A stretch of DNA of 36,133 bases, taken from contig MU401771.1 in the NCBI GenBank assembly GCA_022579005.1, forward strand, positions 1 through 36,133, in the 5' to 3' direction. The translations under genes were made by a program, and so were the position numbers. Below are positions 1-12,334 of the stretch, in pieces; the stretch's first letter is position 1; the number at the start of each line of letters is the position of its first letter. A model generated the notes under the pieces. The model was given only the letters and a program-made list of their open reading frames with translations, was not told where the DNA came from and did no database searches. The DNA is from Poronia punctata. Its lineage: Eukaryota > Ascomycota > Sordariomycetes > Xylariales > Xylariaceae.

Positions 1-1893
1 TATTAAAATATATATTAAGCGCGTTATATATTTTATTTTATTTTTTTATTAGTTTAATATAATTAATATAGTACTGCTTTATATAATTTTAAAAATTTAT
101 TAACAAAATAGCATAATACTATATTAAATAAAAACTAAGTTTTTTATATATAGTTATAAAAATATATGTTTTATTAAAAAAAATATTATATAGTTATTTT
201 ATATAGTTTTAGTTGTTTTGCTATATTTTATTAAATACTATAAAAAGCTTTAGCTTAACCTAGTTTAAATAAACTAGCTTAAATAAAAATAAATTAATAA
301 AACTTTTATATAGTACTAGCGTTAGTATTTAAAATATTTTTATATAAAAGTTTTTTATGCTATACTTTTAAAAATATATTTTTTTTTTAAAAAAAGTTGC
401 TAATAAGTATTATTTATTACTATACTTCTAGCTATAAAGCTATTATTGCTAATAAAGTTTAGCGTTGTTTAGCAAGTTTATTATACTAAGTACTAAAGGT
501 TAATTTTATTTTTTAATTAAAAAATATACTTTTAAAAGTTATATTTAATATAAAAGGTTTAGCTATTAGTAGTATAATAAAGTAAGTATTTTTATATAAA
601 AAAAGCTGCTAGTATAGCTATAAATATAAGCTTTGCTATAAGTGCAAATATAAGTGCAAATATAAGTATAAGTATAAGTATAACTATAAGTATAAGTTTA
701 AATATAGGTTAAATAAAGGTTAATAGTTATAAAATAATTAAGTATTAAAGTATAACTAAAAATATTATTATAAATTATATATTAGCTATAAACTATAATT
801 TATTCTTTATTTTGTTATATATAAGTTTTTATTAAAAGTAAATATAAAGACTTTTTTTTAAACCTAATTTTAAAGCTTTTTTAAAAAACTATTTTTAACT
901 AGCTTAAACATATTTTAGTTTTAACTTTTAAAGTCTGCTTAATAATTATATATAAAGCTATTTATAAAAAGTTTGCTACTTTATATATAATTATATAAGC
1001 ATTTAGCTATATATACTATAACTATTGTTTTATTAATTAATTACTTATACTAAAATGTTTCGTTAAAATAGTTAAAGTTAATATAGTTTTTTTAAACTTT
1101 AATATTAACGTTTAAACTTATAAAAATATTTTTATATATAAAAGTATAAAGATTTTAAGTATTGCTAGTAGTGTTTTTAACAGTATAGCTTTTTTAAGCG
1201 TTTAAAAACTAGCTTTTATCTTTAGCTATTATAGCAGTTTATATATAAAAAAAAAAAAGTATATAAATGCTTACTTATAAGCTTATATAAGCTATTTGTT
1301 TTTTTATTTAAAAAAAGCAAAGCTTAAAATAATATTATAAAATTTAAAAAAATCTTTTTATATAAAGCGTTTTATAAAATAGTATTATTTTATATAATAA
1401 TATTTAAAAAAATCTTGTTTATTAAAGTGCTTTGCTAATTTGTTATTAATAAATAATAATATATATTATTAAAAATAATAATTAATTAGTATTGGTTTTT
1501 TTACTAAAATATAAAAAGTACTTTATTGTTTATATATATAATAAATATATATAGCTAAAAACTTTGTTTTTTTATAAAATAAAAAGATAAAGTAATAAAC
1601 AATATATACAATAAATAACAATAAATTTTATTTTTTAAATTAGTTTTATATATTTAAGTTTTAAATTAAAAATTGCTACTAAAGCGCAATTTGTTTTTAA
1701 TTATCTTTATATAAAGCTAACTAATTTAATTAAAATTAAAAAAGCTAAAGAACTTTGCTAATATTTAAGCTATAAGTTAGCTACTATATAGCTAATAAGT
1801 ACTTTATCTACTTAGTTAAGTTAGCTTAATTCTTATAGCCTTAGCGGCCTAAGCCGCGTTTTTAGCTATAGTATTGTTACTAATATTTTAACA
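1..1893. other. RIP-degraded AT-rich DNA, origin unknown
   Basis: No reading frame, RNA gene or recognisable element survives here. The sequence is almost only A and T. Remaining G and C lie mostly in GC, CG, CT and AG steps, while CA and TG are scarce, as expected after RIP. It is probably an old repeat. A small G/C-richer patch near 1848-1858 (TTAGCGGCCTAAGCC-like) may belong to the U3 part of the LTR-like segment that follows. I cannot say which element family it came from. Confidence 0.6.
637..697. repeat. Short tandem repeat of 12-bp and 6-bp units
   Basis: Two perfect copies of AGTGCAAATATA (641-652 and 653-664) run into three copies of AGTATA (665-682) and related AGTATAA-like units up to about 697. 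The 12-bp units keep TG and CA steps, which are rare in the surrounding DNA. Either the array expanded after RIP stopped acting here, or it escaped mutation. Confidence 0.7.
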
Positions 1894-2013
1894 AGCTATA
1901 TAAGACTTGCTAAAAAAAGTCCTTATAACTTCTTTTCCTTTTAATTAATCAAGTTAATATAATACTATTAATAGTAACGTGTTATAATTACATTTATCCT
2001 CGCTAAACTAATA
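1894..2013 (+). repeat. LTR-like R-U5 segment related to the copia LTRs
   Basis: These 120 bp align closely with the 3' part of the two LTRs ending at 3563 and 9461. All share GCTATATAARACTTRC, then AAAAAAAGTCCTTATA, and the common end GCTARACTAATA (probably CTAACA before RIP). This copy is the least mutated: it keeps TTCTTTTCCTTTTAATTAATC and CATTTATCCTCGC. Upstream of 1894 the similarity stops, so its U3 differs or is lost. It could be the 5' LTR of a related element whose interior starts at 2014, or a truncated LTR. Confidence 0.7.
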
Positions 2014-3178
2014 TATACTAATATTATTAATTATATAAAGTTAATAAAAGCAGCAACAAGCTAAAATAAGCTTACTTAAAATAGTTAATATAATATTAAA
2101 AGCTTAAAAAAGGCAAAAAGTGTAGTTAAAGCTATACTAAGTAATAAAAATATAAAATATTTTAAATAAAAGCTTAATAAAAAAAGTTTAAATATAAACG
2201 TTATAACTACTACCTATATTTTATTTATATAAAACAACCTTATTACTTTAGCTAGTAAAAAGGCTAGAAACTATATTATAAAAAAGTACTTTACTTAATA
2301 AAATACTTTTTTAAGTAAGGTTATATACTTTAGTTAGCAGCTTTCTAATAGTATATATTATAAAGGAAAATCTTTAATCTTATTATAATTATATAGATAT
2401 TTTCTTTTTAATATAGAATTTATTATAATATAACTAATATAGCTTATATTAAGTTAACTGCACTAATTTACTTTTTATTAAAGCTTTTATATTTAAAAAA
2501 ACACTTTATTAAGTTTAATAGCTATAAACTTTATAAGCCTTTTGTTTTAAAAGAAACTTATTATTAATCTTTAATAATATACTAATAATTAAATAAAATA
2601 ATTAAAAACTATATAATATTTAATATAGTTTTAATATACTAGTTTTTAAATCTTGTTAATTAAATTTGTTTTTAAAGTAATAATAAAATATTATAAGTTT
2701 TTTAAAATAATGGTATAATAACCTTTAAATTATAACAATTTTAAAAAAAGCAACTAGTATAAAGATTAATATATACTTTATTATAAAAATAAATTTAAAT
2801 ATAAAAAGCTATAAAATTAAATATAATATATAATATAGTTTATATTTATTTATAAAATAAAATTTATGTTTTTATTAAAGCTTTTATTTAAAGCTTAATT
2901 ATAGTTATTATCTTTTATTATAGCCTTTTAATAAAAAAGTAGTATATAAAATATTAAGTATAGTTATTTATTTTAATAAGTCTTTTTTATTAATATAATT
3001 AATATAATTAAAAAATAGGTTTTATATATAAACTACTTTATAAATCACCTTTTTATTATAATCAGCTTATTATATTTTAAACATTATATAATAATCTTAT
3101 AATAATTAAATTTCTATATTTTAATACTTTAATATATAATAATATATTATATTAATTTAATAACTTTAATTAATAATT
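2014..3178. other. RIP-degraded DNA downstream of the LTR-like segment; copia insertion site
   Basis: There is no open frame. The plus strand reads as lysine- and asparagine-rich, stop-riddled remnants (about 2050-2300), compatible with a decayed gag-like region, but no domain can be named. The stretch ends with TAATT (3174-3178), the left target duplication of the copia element. The sequence from 9462 onward should therefore be its original continuation. Confidence 0.45.
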
Positions 3179-3563
3179 TATTAGAATCCCTTTTAATACC
3201 CTTAACCTTTTTAACTACATTAGGACTATTAAAACGTAAATATTTTATAAACATAAATATTTAGTTTTTTATATACTTATTATAAATTACGTTAAACTTA
3301 CTTTATTAAAAAAGTATATGCGCAGTATATGTACATAGTACGTAACTAGTATATAAAGAGTACGCGTTTTTTACGTATTAAATATATAAAGTATACGTGT
3401 TTATTTTATATTGCTAATAGGTTTTAATTAATTATAAACCTTTATAGCTATATAAAACTTACTAAAAAAAGTCCTTATAGTTTTTTTTTTTAATTAATTA
3501 AGTTAATATAATACTATAAATAATAACGTATTATAATTATATTTACTTTTAGCTAAACTAATA
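3179..3563 (+). repeat. 5' LTR of the copia element
   Basis: 385 bp, pairing with 9074-9461 at an offset of 5895 at the left end and 5898 at the right end, so there are about 3 bp of net indels. It is the less mutated copy: it keeps AATCCCTTTTAATACCC, ATATGCGCAGTATATGTAC and TACGCGTTTTTTACG, where the 3' copy has T or A. It contains the TATA-like GCTATATAAAAC near 3448. Confidence 0.9.
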
Positions 3564-4536
3564 CTAATTAGTAATTAAATTAACAACTATAAAAAAATAA
3601 AGTTTAAAAATAAAAACTATTATTATACTTGCTTTTAACTTAACTTAAAGTTGCTTTGGCTTTATATTGCTTTTAAAAGCTACTTTAAGTAAAGTACTAA
3701 ATAGAAAATTTAAATTAAATTACTTTAATAACCTTTTAGTAAAATTATAGTATATAAAAAAAGCTAATATAAAATTATAATATATATTTTATAGGTTATT
3801 TAATAATAAAATAAAAAATAGTAAGCATTTTTACTACTATAATTAACTTATAGCTAATTTAAAAACTAATTAGCATTAATTTATAATAGCATTATTATTA
3901 AATTTTAACTTTAGTAATTACTTTAAATCTAATTTAAAAAAGTAACTATAATAAAAAGCCTACTAATTTTAATAGCTTTTTTTTTATTTTAAAAACGCTT
4001 ATAATATAAATTTAAATTAAGCTAAAATATTTAAAAACACTAAAATAGCTATATACTTTTTTTAACAGTATATTATTTTTAAACTTTAAAAAAATAAAAA
4101 AATTAACTTTAAAATAGCAATAAAAAATAAGCTAAATATATATGTTTTAATAAAAATAACTAAATACTTATATATACCTTTTAATAGTAAAAATTTTTTA
4201 TAAGCTATTTAAAAAGATTTTAAAAAATAAATATATTAAAATTTTAACGCATTAATATATATAATTTAATATATATTATTACTAATATTATAGTAAAAAA
4301 GGCTTAATAACACTTTAGCAAACTTTTAAACCTTTATAAATAACTATTTAGTTATTATTATTTTTAGTAATATAACTATTAAAAAACTTTAATACTTTTT
4401 TTTAGTTTTATTATTTAAAAAAAAAAGTATTTAAAATAACTTTTTTATTTAACTTTAATAATAAAAAGTTTATATAATAATATACGTTTAAATTATAAAT
4501 AATTTAAAAAATATTAATAACTAATTAAAAAGCTTA

Positions 4537-4563
4537 AGCTTTTTAAGCTTTTTAAGCTTTTTA
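4537..4563. repeat. Three perfect 9-bp tandem copies
   Basis: AGCTTTTTA occurs three times without a mismatch, inside the 5' internal part of the copia element. It is probably a small local expansion after decay. Confidence 0.7.
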
Positions 4564-7500
4564 AAGCACTTAATTTACTTTTTAACCTTTTTTAACTTTT
4601 TAAGTATTATAAGCTATATAAGCTATTTATGCTATATATATTTTTAAGCGCTTATAGTTAGTAAATTTTTTACTTACTAATAAGCTTATTATACTTTAAT
4701 AGTAAGCTACTTTTATTTAAGCTATTAAATATAAAAATATTTTAATTTTATATTTAAATTTTTAGAAATTTAATTATATTTTGCTTTATAATTTACTTTT
4801 AATATGTTTAATAAATAATATTTTTTTTACTTTTAAAAAAATTACTATATTTATAAAAATATAGCAAAAAAACTAAAATTATATAAATAAGCTTTATAAC
4901 TTATTATATAATAAAGTATAAATTTTTATTAATATATGCTACTAAATTAAAATAATAAAAAACTAGTATTAGGCTATATTTTTAATAATTTTTAATAAAT
5001 GCGCTAAATAATACTTTATATAGCAAATTAGCTTTAATAAGTTATAAATAAAAATATATTTTAAGTTAAATTTATATTTTAATAATATTATAAATTAGTT
5101 TTAATATTTTATTAATTAAATAATAATTATATACTAAAATATTTATAAAAAAAACTTAAATAAAACTTATATAAAAGCTTTTAACTTTATAATTAATAAA
5201 ATTATAAAAGCTTAGCAAGCACTTAGCGCTATATATTAAAGTAAAGTTTATTTAGTAATAAATGTAATATATGTATATAAAAGTATATTTAAGTTTAATA
5301 TAGCATTTATATACTAAAAGCTAATATTTAAAAGTTTGTTTTTTAACTTTTAAGCATATTTATAAATAATAAATAATAATAAAAGCAGTATTATATTTTA
5401 TATAAATTATAAGTATAATAATTATAGTTATAATAAAAATAATTTAATACTATATTGCTTTAGTTTTAAAAGTAAATTAAACTTATTAAAATAAAAATAT
5501 AAATATTTTATATATAAAAAAAATAGTTATTTTTTAATTAATTATTTAATTAAAAAATAATATAAAATAAAACGTTAGTTTTTTATTATATATAAAATAA
5601 TTTATAGCTATAAACTAAATATTAAAATATTTTTTTAATATTTAATAAATATAAAAAGTATTTTTAAAACTATTTTAAATTTAAACTATAAATAAAATAA
5701 AATTAATAATAAAATAGTAAAAAAATCTCCTTAATTTTTAATAAACGCTATATATATATATTATATTATAAGTAAAAATATATAATAATTTAAAGCTAAA
5801 ATATTAGTAAATTAATTTTTTTAAAAAAAATTTATATAAAATAAAATATTAAAGCAAATTATAAAATATAAGTACTTTTAACTATTTAATAGTTAAAAAA
5901 GCGTAATTAAAAGCATATTTATACTTAAATTTAAAAGTAAATATAATATTAAAACTAAGCAATATTTATATTAAATTTAATAGCAGCAATATTATTAAAA
6001 GTATTAATATAATTTAAATATAAAACTTTTTTAAAATAACTATATATTATATTTTAAATATACTTACTTTTTTTTATTTTTATTATATAATGCTAACTAT
6101 ATTAGTGCTTGTTTTAATAATATTAAAAATATTATTATTTAAAATAATAATAATATAATATTAGTTATTTATAAATAAAAATATTTATTTTTTAATATAT
6201 ACTTTAATAAGAAAATTATATATTTTATTAAAACTAAGTTATACTAGCTTTATAAATAATTTAAGCACTTTAAAGTAGTAAAACTAAAGTAAATATTAAC
6301 TATAGCAAGTTATAAAGTAAATTATTTTATTTTAAAAAAAATTTAAAAATTTTGCTAATATTGCTAAATATATAACCTAGCGCTAAAACGCTTTAAATTT
6401 ACTTTAAAAAATAATTATAAATTTAACTATAAAGTTATAGTTAATATAATTTAAATTAATAAAAAATAAGTTTTTTATATTATTAATTTAGCTATATTAT
6501 TTTAAGCTATAATATTTATTTAAATAATAAAAGTATATAAAGTATAAAATATACTTTATAAATATTAAATTAACGTTTATTAAAAACTACTTAATTATAT
6601 AGTATATAACTTTAGTATTAATTTTGCTTTAAAAAAGTTTTAAATTAGTACTAAGATTATAAAAATTATATATAAAAAAATGCTTATTAAAGCATATTAA
6701 ATATTTAGCAAAATTAAACGCGCATATACTTTTTTATACTACACTTTTAATATTATTAAAAAAAAATTAGCTATTAAAATAATAATAAATTAATTTTATA
6801 AATAATAATAAAAGCTTTTAATAATATTATAAAACTTAATAAACTAATATTTACTTTATTAATATTTAGTACTTATTTATAAATTAATTATAATTTACTA
6901 CTAATACTTAAAATTATTTAATATATAAAAGCTATTTAAAAAGCTATAAAAGTTATTTAAAATAAAAAAATAAAAGCAAATATATTATATACGCTTAATA
7001 CTTAAAATAGCTTTAATTTACTTTTTAGTTTTACTTTTTTTTTATAAAGTAAAGTTTTTATTTAGCAAAAAAAGCAAAAATAAAATAGTTTTTTTAAAGT
7101 TTAAGCAATTAAAAGCAAAAACGTTATTATTAATATAGTAAATAAACTAATAAAGTTTTATTATATATAAATAAAACTATATTAATATATAAACAAATTT
7201 TTAATAAACATAAACTAAACTAACTATAAAGTAAATATAAATTAAAATATATTTTTAATAAAAATAAAAAACTTATAACCTTTTACTACTTTAGCAGTTA
7301 TTTATTACTTTTATAAAAACTTAAAAAAAACAAAATAATAATTATTATATTATAGTATTTTTTAATAATATAATTTAAGTATATAATAGTACTAAAAACG
7401 TACTTAAACGTAAAAAAAAAAGCAAATTTTTAATTATATTTAAAGCTAAAAAATAAAAGCATTATTTTTACTTTTAGTTTACTTTTTAAAAAATTTAACA

Positions 7501-7989
7501 CTTTAAAAATTAATAATCTTTTAAGCATAAAAGTATTTAAGTTTATTTATTTTAACTTTAAAATATATTTAAATATTAAGCTATTTTTGTTTTAAATAGT
7601 ATATAAAATTAAAAGCAAAACTACTTAGCTTTATAAAAAATTATAATTAATAGTTTAAAGCTATAATAATTATAAAAAAAAATAGTTTTATATTAAGCTT
7701 TAACTATATAATAAATAAATTAATAAGTTATACTTATATTTGCACTATTTTTAATTTAAAACTATAATGCTTATAGTAAGCTAAAAAACATTATATAAGT
7801 ATATATATAATTAAAAAATACTTTTTTTTATATTATATATATACGTTTACTTATTAAACTTAAAAAAAGTACTTTAAAAGTACTATTTTTTAGTTACTTT
7901 ATTTTTTTTATAGTTTAGCTAAATTAAGTTTATATTAGTTTTAAACTTATTATAAACACTACTAAAATTAACTTAAAATAATAATATTA

Positions 7990-8200
7990 ACTTATAACTT
8001 TTACTTACTATTTATAAAAAGTAAATATAATAAATTTAATATTACTATAATATAAATAAATAATATTTTATTATTTACTATACTAGCATTTTTAGCTTAA
8101 AAAAAGTAAACTTTTTAAAGCTAAATTTAAAGCAAAATTAAAGCAAGTTTTTAATAAAAAACAAGCTATTAAGTTTAATAGTATAAAAATTATTTTTTAA
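7990..8200 (+). pseudogene. Copia reverse transcriptase remnant
   Basis: In one plus frame, about 7990-8079 reads stop-riddled residues matching the copia RT stretch before and through the active site. The codons ATA AAT AAT (8056-8064) lie where Val-Asp-Asp is expected and are followed by ILLFT. The codon before them is TAA, which fits TGG or CAA hit by RIP. After about 8080 the similarity continues one phase over, from GCT at 8120 (AKFKAKLKQVF), so there is also an indel in the A-rich run. GAT to AAT changes are what RIP produces on the opposite strand. It cannot encode a working enzyme. Confidence 0.75.
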
Positions 8201-9073
8201 AATAAAAAAGTAATTTTTATATAAAAAAATTAAGTAAAAAATTTAATTAAAATTAACTTTATTTTAATTAATACTTTTTAGCAATATATTAGCTAAAAAG
8301 CATATAGTATATATATTAGCAATATATATTAACTTAAAATTATATTTAATTTATTAATAGCTATATAAGTTATTAAACTTATAAAAAATAATATTTAAGC
8401 GTTAAATAAGCAAGTTAACTAATAAATTAAAAATAAGCACTATAAATTAACGTATATACTTTTAGACGTAATAAAAGTAAAGCTATTTATTTTTATAAAT
8501 AAATTATTTGCTAATAATATTAACTTAAGCTTTTAAATTAGTTTTATTATTATTTTTACTACTAAATTAATTTTAAATTATAAGCAAAATAAATATAAAA
8601 TTACTAGCAATATTATATATTAAAACTTAAATAAATATAAGCATATTATTTAATTTGTTTTTACTAATAAACTATATAGTATAATTAATAAAGTTAATAG
8701 CGCTATTGCTTTATATATTACTTTATATTTAATTTTTAAAGTACTTAAATTACTTTTAATTTTTTTAGTACTTTATATTAATTTTAAGTTGCTTTATTAA
8801 TATTTTATAAAACTTAAAAGTATATATAAAAAACGCTTTATAATTAACGTAATATTGCTATAAAAATCTTATAAAAAAAAGATTATAAAAGTATGTTAAA
8901 TTAATAAAAAAAATAACTTTGTAAATTTGTTTATAAAAAAAACTTTTAACTAAGTATTTAAGTCTTTTATTATAACAAATTAAATATAAATAAAAATTAA
9001 AGCAATAGTAAATTGCTTATAAATTAAAAATAAAAGCATAAAAAAATAAAAAAATAGTTAAAAAAATAGCAAG

Positions 9074-9461
9074 TATTAAAATCTTTTTTAATACTTTTAA
9101 CTTTATTAATTATATTAAAACTATTAAAATGCAAATATTTTATAAATATAAATATTTAGTTTTTTATATATTTATTATAAATTATATTAAACTTACTTTA
9201 TTAAAAAAGTATATATATAGTATATATACATAGTATATAACTAGTATATAAAAAGTATGCATTTTTTATATATTAAATATATAAAGTATACATATTTTTT
9301 TTATATTGCTAATAAGTTTTAATTAATTATAAACCTTTATAACTATATAAAACTTGCTAAAAAAAGTCCTTATAACTTTTTTTCTTTTTAATTAATTAAG
9401 TTAATATAGTACTATAAATAATAATATATTATAATTATATTTACTTTTAGCTAGACTAATA
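9074..9461 (+). repeat. 3' LTR of the copia element
   Basis: 388 bp, matching 3179-3563 and more heavily mutated than it. It is preceded by an A-rich purine run broken by a few pyrimidines (about 9040-9073) that may be the decayed polypurine tract. TAATT follows at 9462-9466. Confidence 0.9.
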
Positions 9462-9944
9462 TAATTTATATAATAAGTTATAAAAGTAAAAATAAAATAC
9501 CTAGTTAAATTAAAATATATATAAATTTAAATGCTTTTATTAAAATATAATTATATTAAATAAAAATATAAGTAAAGTTTAATAAGTAGCTAAGCTAAAT
9601 ATTATATATACCTTTTTATAAAAAAGTAATTAATTAAATAAACACTTTTTATTATTTTTATATTGCTTTTAGTTAAATATAAATATATATATTTATATAA
9701 ATATAAATATTTTATTATAATATATAACTTTTATATATATTTAAACTAAAAAAACTATATAATATAAATTCTTTTATTTATAAATATATTAATTTCTTTT
9801 TAAACAAATTTATTAAAGTTAATTTTAATAGTTTAATTTAAAGGTAAAAAAACTAAAATTATATTTTATATATACTTTACCTAGTTCTTTTATCTTATGC
9901 TTATATAAATAAGTATTAAAAAAAGTCTAGTAAAAAAAAACCAA
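9462..9944. other. RIP-degraded DNA running up to the CLPTM1 stop codon
   Basis: AT-rich, with no gene. It should be the continuation of 2014-3178, split by the copia insertion. The shift to ordinary composition happens between about 9890 and 9950, so the 3' untranslated region and polyadenylation region of the CLPTM1 gene fall in mutated DNA. On the minus strand a T-run follows the stop codon (TTGGTTTTTTTTTAC). I see no clear native poly(A) signal. Confidence 0.6.
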
Positions 9945-12168
9945 CTATCTCCTCCTTTTTGCGCCGTTGGTATCTCTTCCGGTTGCCTTCTCTCCAGCGC
10001 CCACCGGTTGGGGTACTGTTTCATCGATTTGAAGGCCTGGCTTTGCGACCCTCTTTGCCACTCTCTCTGTCTCTGATGAAGGCTCTCCATCGTCTCCACC
10101 TTGGCCAAACTCGTTAACGCGTGTGTAATCAACTTTGTAAGCCCACCGTTGATACAAGTAGATGAAGAAGATAACATCGTCTCGTAACGTAGCTAGACGG
10201 TGAAGGAATGGCATCTTGATTGTAAAGGCGAAGAGGTCGTCGATGAAAGTATTCAAAAACTTGTACATCATCGCCTTTCCGGGCATATGTGCCACGCTCT
10301 TTAGACGGTAATTGATGTAGAGGGAGGGAACCATCATCAGGAAGCCATAGGCGTAGACGGAACCGACCAGGGTAGTGATGACGAAGGAATACCACGATTT
10401 GTGCGACTCGTAATACAGAGAGTAAATGGCGTAACCAATAAGGAGGGGCACACCGGCGATATACATGTATTTGAAGGCAATCTGATCGTATTCCTTTGTC
10501 TTTTCCTCGGTCTCGCTCAGTTTGTGCTTATCTTCGAATATCACTCGGTACGGGACGAGAGAGCCTGGTGGCGCCGGCCTCATTCTAACATCCACCACGG
10601 TCGTAATTTTCCACAGCTCGATAATGATGCCTATGCCTTGGGAGCCCAGGATCATCCAGCTCGTATTTTGGGAATTGTCGACGAGGTAAAGGAAGATGAC
10701 AGATTGCATGAAGACGTTTGCCAAGATCGAACGCACCGAGATGCCAACATTGTCCTTCTTCTTGCGATAGTGCGCAATATCGGAACCAAAAGCGAGAGTC
10801 TCGAGGATTAAATGAGCAATGCTAACTACGACGGTAACGCCAAGTAGCCATGGATTGGTGTCCAGCAGGATCTCCTTGATCAACTCGACTTCGCTGCCGT
10901 CGCTGCCGCTGGGCAACGAGCCGCCAAAAGCAGCTTGACGGGCCTGATGTTTCGTGTTGAGGTCCATTGTAGCCATGAGATTAAACTGCCAGTTCCTGAG
11001 GTTACCAAGATCCAGTCGCAGCGGAAGAGTCTTAACAGTGTCATTGAGGAGAGTCATATGAGATTTCATCTGCCAGAACTGGTTGACAAAGAGAACAGGG
11101 TCTAGTAAAAGTCAACAGTCTTGTACCATTGGAATCGGGGAAGGGTGCCAAGATGCATATCCACATACAGTACCAGGTGTTTTGTCCAGAGCCGTCACGA
11201 GCGCCGGTCGGCTAGATCGAGGTATTGTGTTAGCGGAGCTACACAAAGCGAGCATGTCCTTCAACCCTACCTCGAGCATGACGAACTGTTTGGCGGCTGG
11301 AGCTAGTTGGGGGTAGTTTAGAATCCCGGTGTCAGGTATAAAGGATAGGCTGGTATTCGGGTGGTAATAACTGGCGATGACGGGTCCCGCTACATCATCC
11401 TCCGGCGCCGCACCAACGTCAACTCTCTCTTCCAGTAGATTTCGAGTCTTGACCACCTTCTTCTTAGGTATATACTGCGTGAGCGGATAGGCGAAATGCA
11501 CAGCAGTAGCTGGGTCAAATCCTGGTTCCTTGGGATCCAGAGTAGAACCAGCGAGGCCGAAATAAAAATGACCCCACAGAGTTCCGTTGTTCTGCACAGA
11601 GGTGGGCACGCCGAAGACAGTCTCGGCTGTCCGCCTGTCGCTATAATTCCCTATCTTGAAGCCAGTCTCTTTCATAGCGATCATCTCTTGTGGCATGCTT
11701 GCGATTTTCCGCGGCACGAAGCTCTCGGACAGGGTGACGACGATATCAATGGCGCTGTCCGCTGGCCAGATGGGTGCAAGCCGCTGTGGGTTGCGGTTAT
11801 AGGTGGCGCCGGGGTCTAGTACGGCTGGCCGAAGCTGGTAGGCGGGGATGTCGGCAGTGTTGGCGGCTATCTGCACATCGTTCCCGTGGGCGTCTTTCGC
11901 AGCCTTTTGCGGCTGAATGCCGCCGCCCACGAACTGCTTCATGAGCAATTGAATTGCACCCCATATCAAGATACCTTGTACAATCTTGTAGAAAACGGAT
12001 CCCTACAGTTGTTGAAAAAATCCATGGTCAGCTCCAAAATACATCGTGTGATATCCTAGACGCTATATAGAAGTCATAGGTATGACATTAATAGCAATGT
12101 ATTCGACCTACGCCCTGTTCCTCTTCTCTGGCGCCGGCGCGACCCGCGGGGCGGTTCTGTTCTGGCAT
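9945..12168 (-). CDS. CLPTM1-family multi-pass membrane protein (four exons)
   Basis: Spliced model on the minus strand: exons 12168-12112, 12002-11271, 11211-11169 and 11101-9945, giving 662 residues. Introns of 109, 59 and 67 bp have GT-AG ends and branch-like CTGAC, GCTAAC and TTGAC. Splicing joins LE to PTGARDG and WY to YPVLFVN, restoring family sequence the unspliced frames lose. The protein has an N-terminal membrane segment (about 26-45), a large presumably luminal region with YYHPN, and at least five C-terminal membrane segments (about 361-381, 399-419, 426-440, 489-507, 515-535). Family signatures are KKKDNVGISVRS, INYRLKSVAHMP and FLNTFIDDLFAF. Length matches human CLPTM1 (about 670). 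CLPTM1 relatives act in the ER/secretory membrane; animal members are linked to receptor trafficking and lipid scrambling. The fungal role is not established. The start codon has G at -3. No frame is broken despite RIP-mutated DNA on both sides. Confidence 0.93.
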
Positions 12169-12317
12169 CTCGAATGCGATATGGTATCCCTTAGTGTTTG
12201 TTGGCGAACCCCCTCAAACTTGATGACAAAAAGAGAGCGATGAGGGCCAATTAGTATCTGTTCGGGCTTGAGCTGTTCTCTGGAATCAAAGATTCCTGCT
12301 GACAGTAGACACAGGTT
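12169..12317 (-). promoter_or_regulatory. Residual CLPTM1 upstream region left of the LINE insertion
   Basis: About 150 bp of ordinary-composition DNA lie between the CLPTM1 start codon and the left target duplication of the LINE. A CCAAT word is at 12247-12251 on the plus strand, about 80 bp from the start codon. I see no strong TATA box. Anything further upstream was displaced by about 8 kb, to 20.40 kb and beyond. Confidence 0.45.
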
Positions 12318-12334
12318 TAATCAAGCATTGTTCT
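12318..12334. repeat. Left target-site duplication of the LINE (17 bp)
   Basis: TAATCAAGCATTGTTCT here matches TAATTAAGCATTGTTTT at 20381-20397 in 15 of 17 bases. Both differences are C here and T there, the direction RIP makes. Length and position suit the target duplication of a non-LTR retrotransposon. Confidence 0.85.

Larger units (their letters stand above)
3179..9461 (+). mobile_element. RIP-degraded Ty1/copia-type LTR retrotransposon, structurally complete
   Basis: Two direct repeats (3179-3563 and 9074-9461) bound a 6.28-kb element. The termini read TATTAR...CTAATA, which fits TGTTAG...CTAACA after RIP. The 5-bp word TAATT lies directly outside both ends (3174-3178, 9462-9466), as expected for a target-site duplication. 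Nearly all LTR differences are C/T or G/A. An RT remnant at about 78% of the element length (VDD position 8056-8064) fits the copia order, with integrase before RT; in Ty3/gypsy elements RT lies nearer the middle. The TATA-like CTATATAA in the LTR and the RT both give plus orientation. No open frame remains. I could not identify gag, protease or integrase, or a TGG-starting primer-binding site after 3563. Confidence 0.88.

Noticed and set aside
1..9900. Mitochondrial DNA or a centromere as the reason for low GC
   Set aside because: CA/TG depletion with retained CG and GC, LTR pairs and nuclear spliced genes point to RIP in nuclear DNA. A centromeric location cannot be excluded but nothing specific supports it.
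10401..11819. Plus-strand frames of 61-136 codons
   Set aside because: They are antisense shadows of the CLPTM1 exons on the minus strand.
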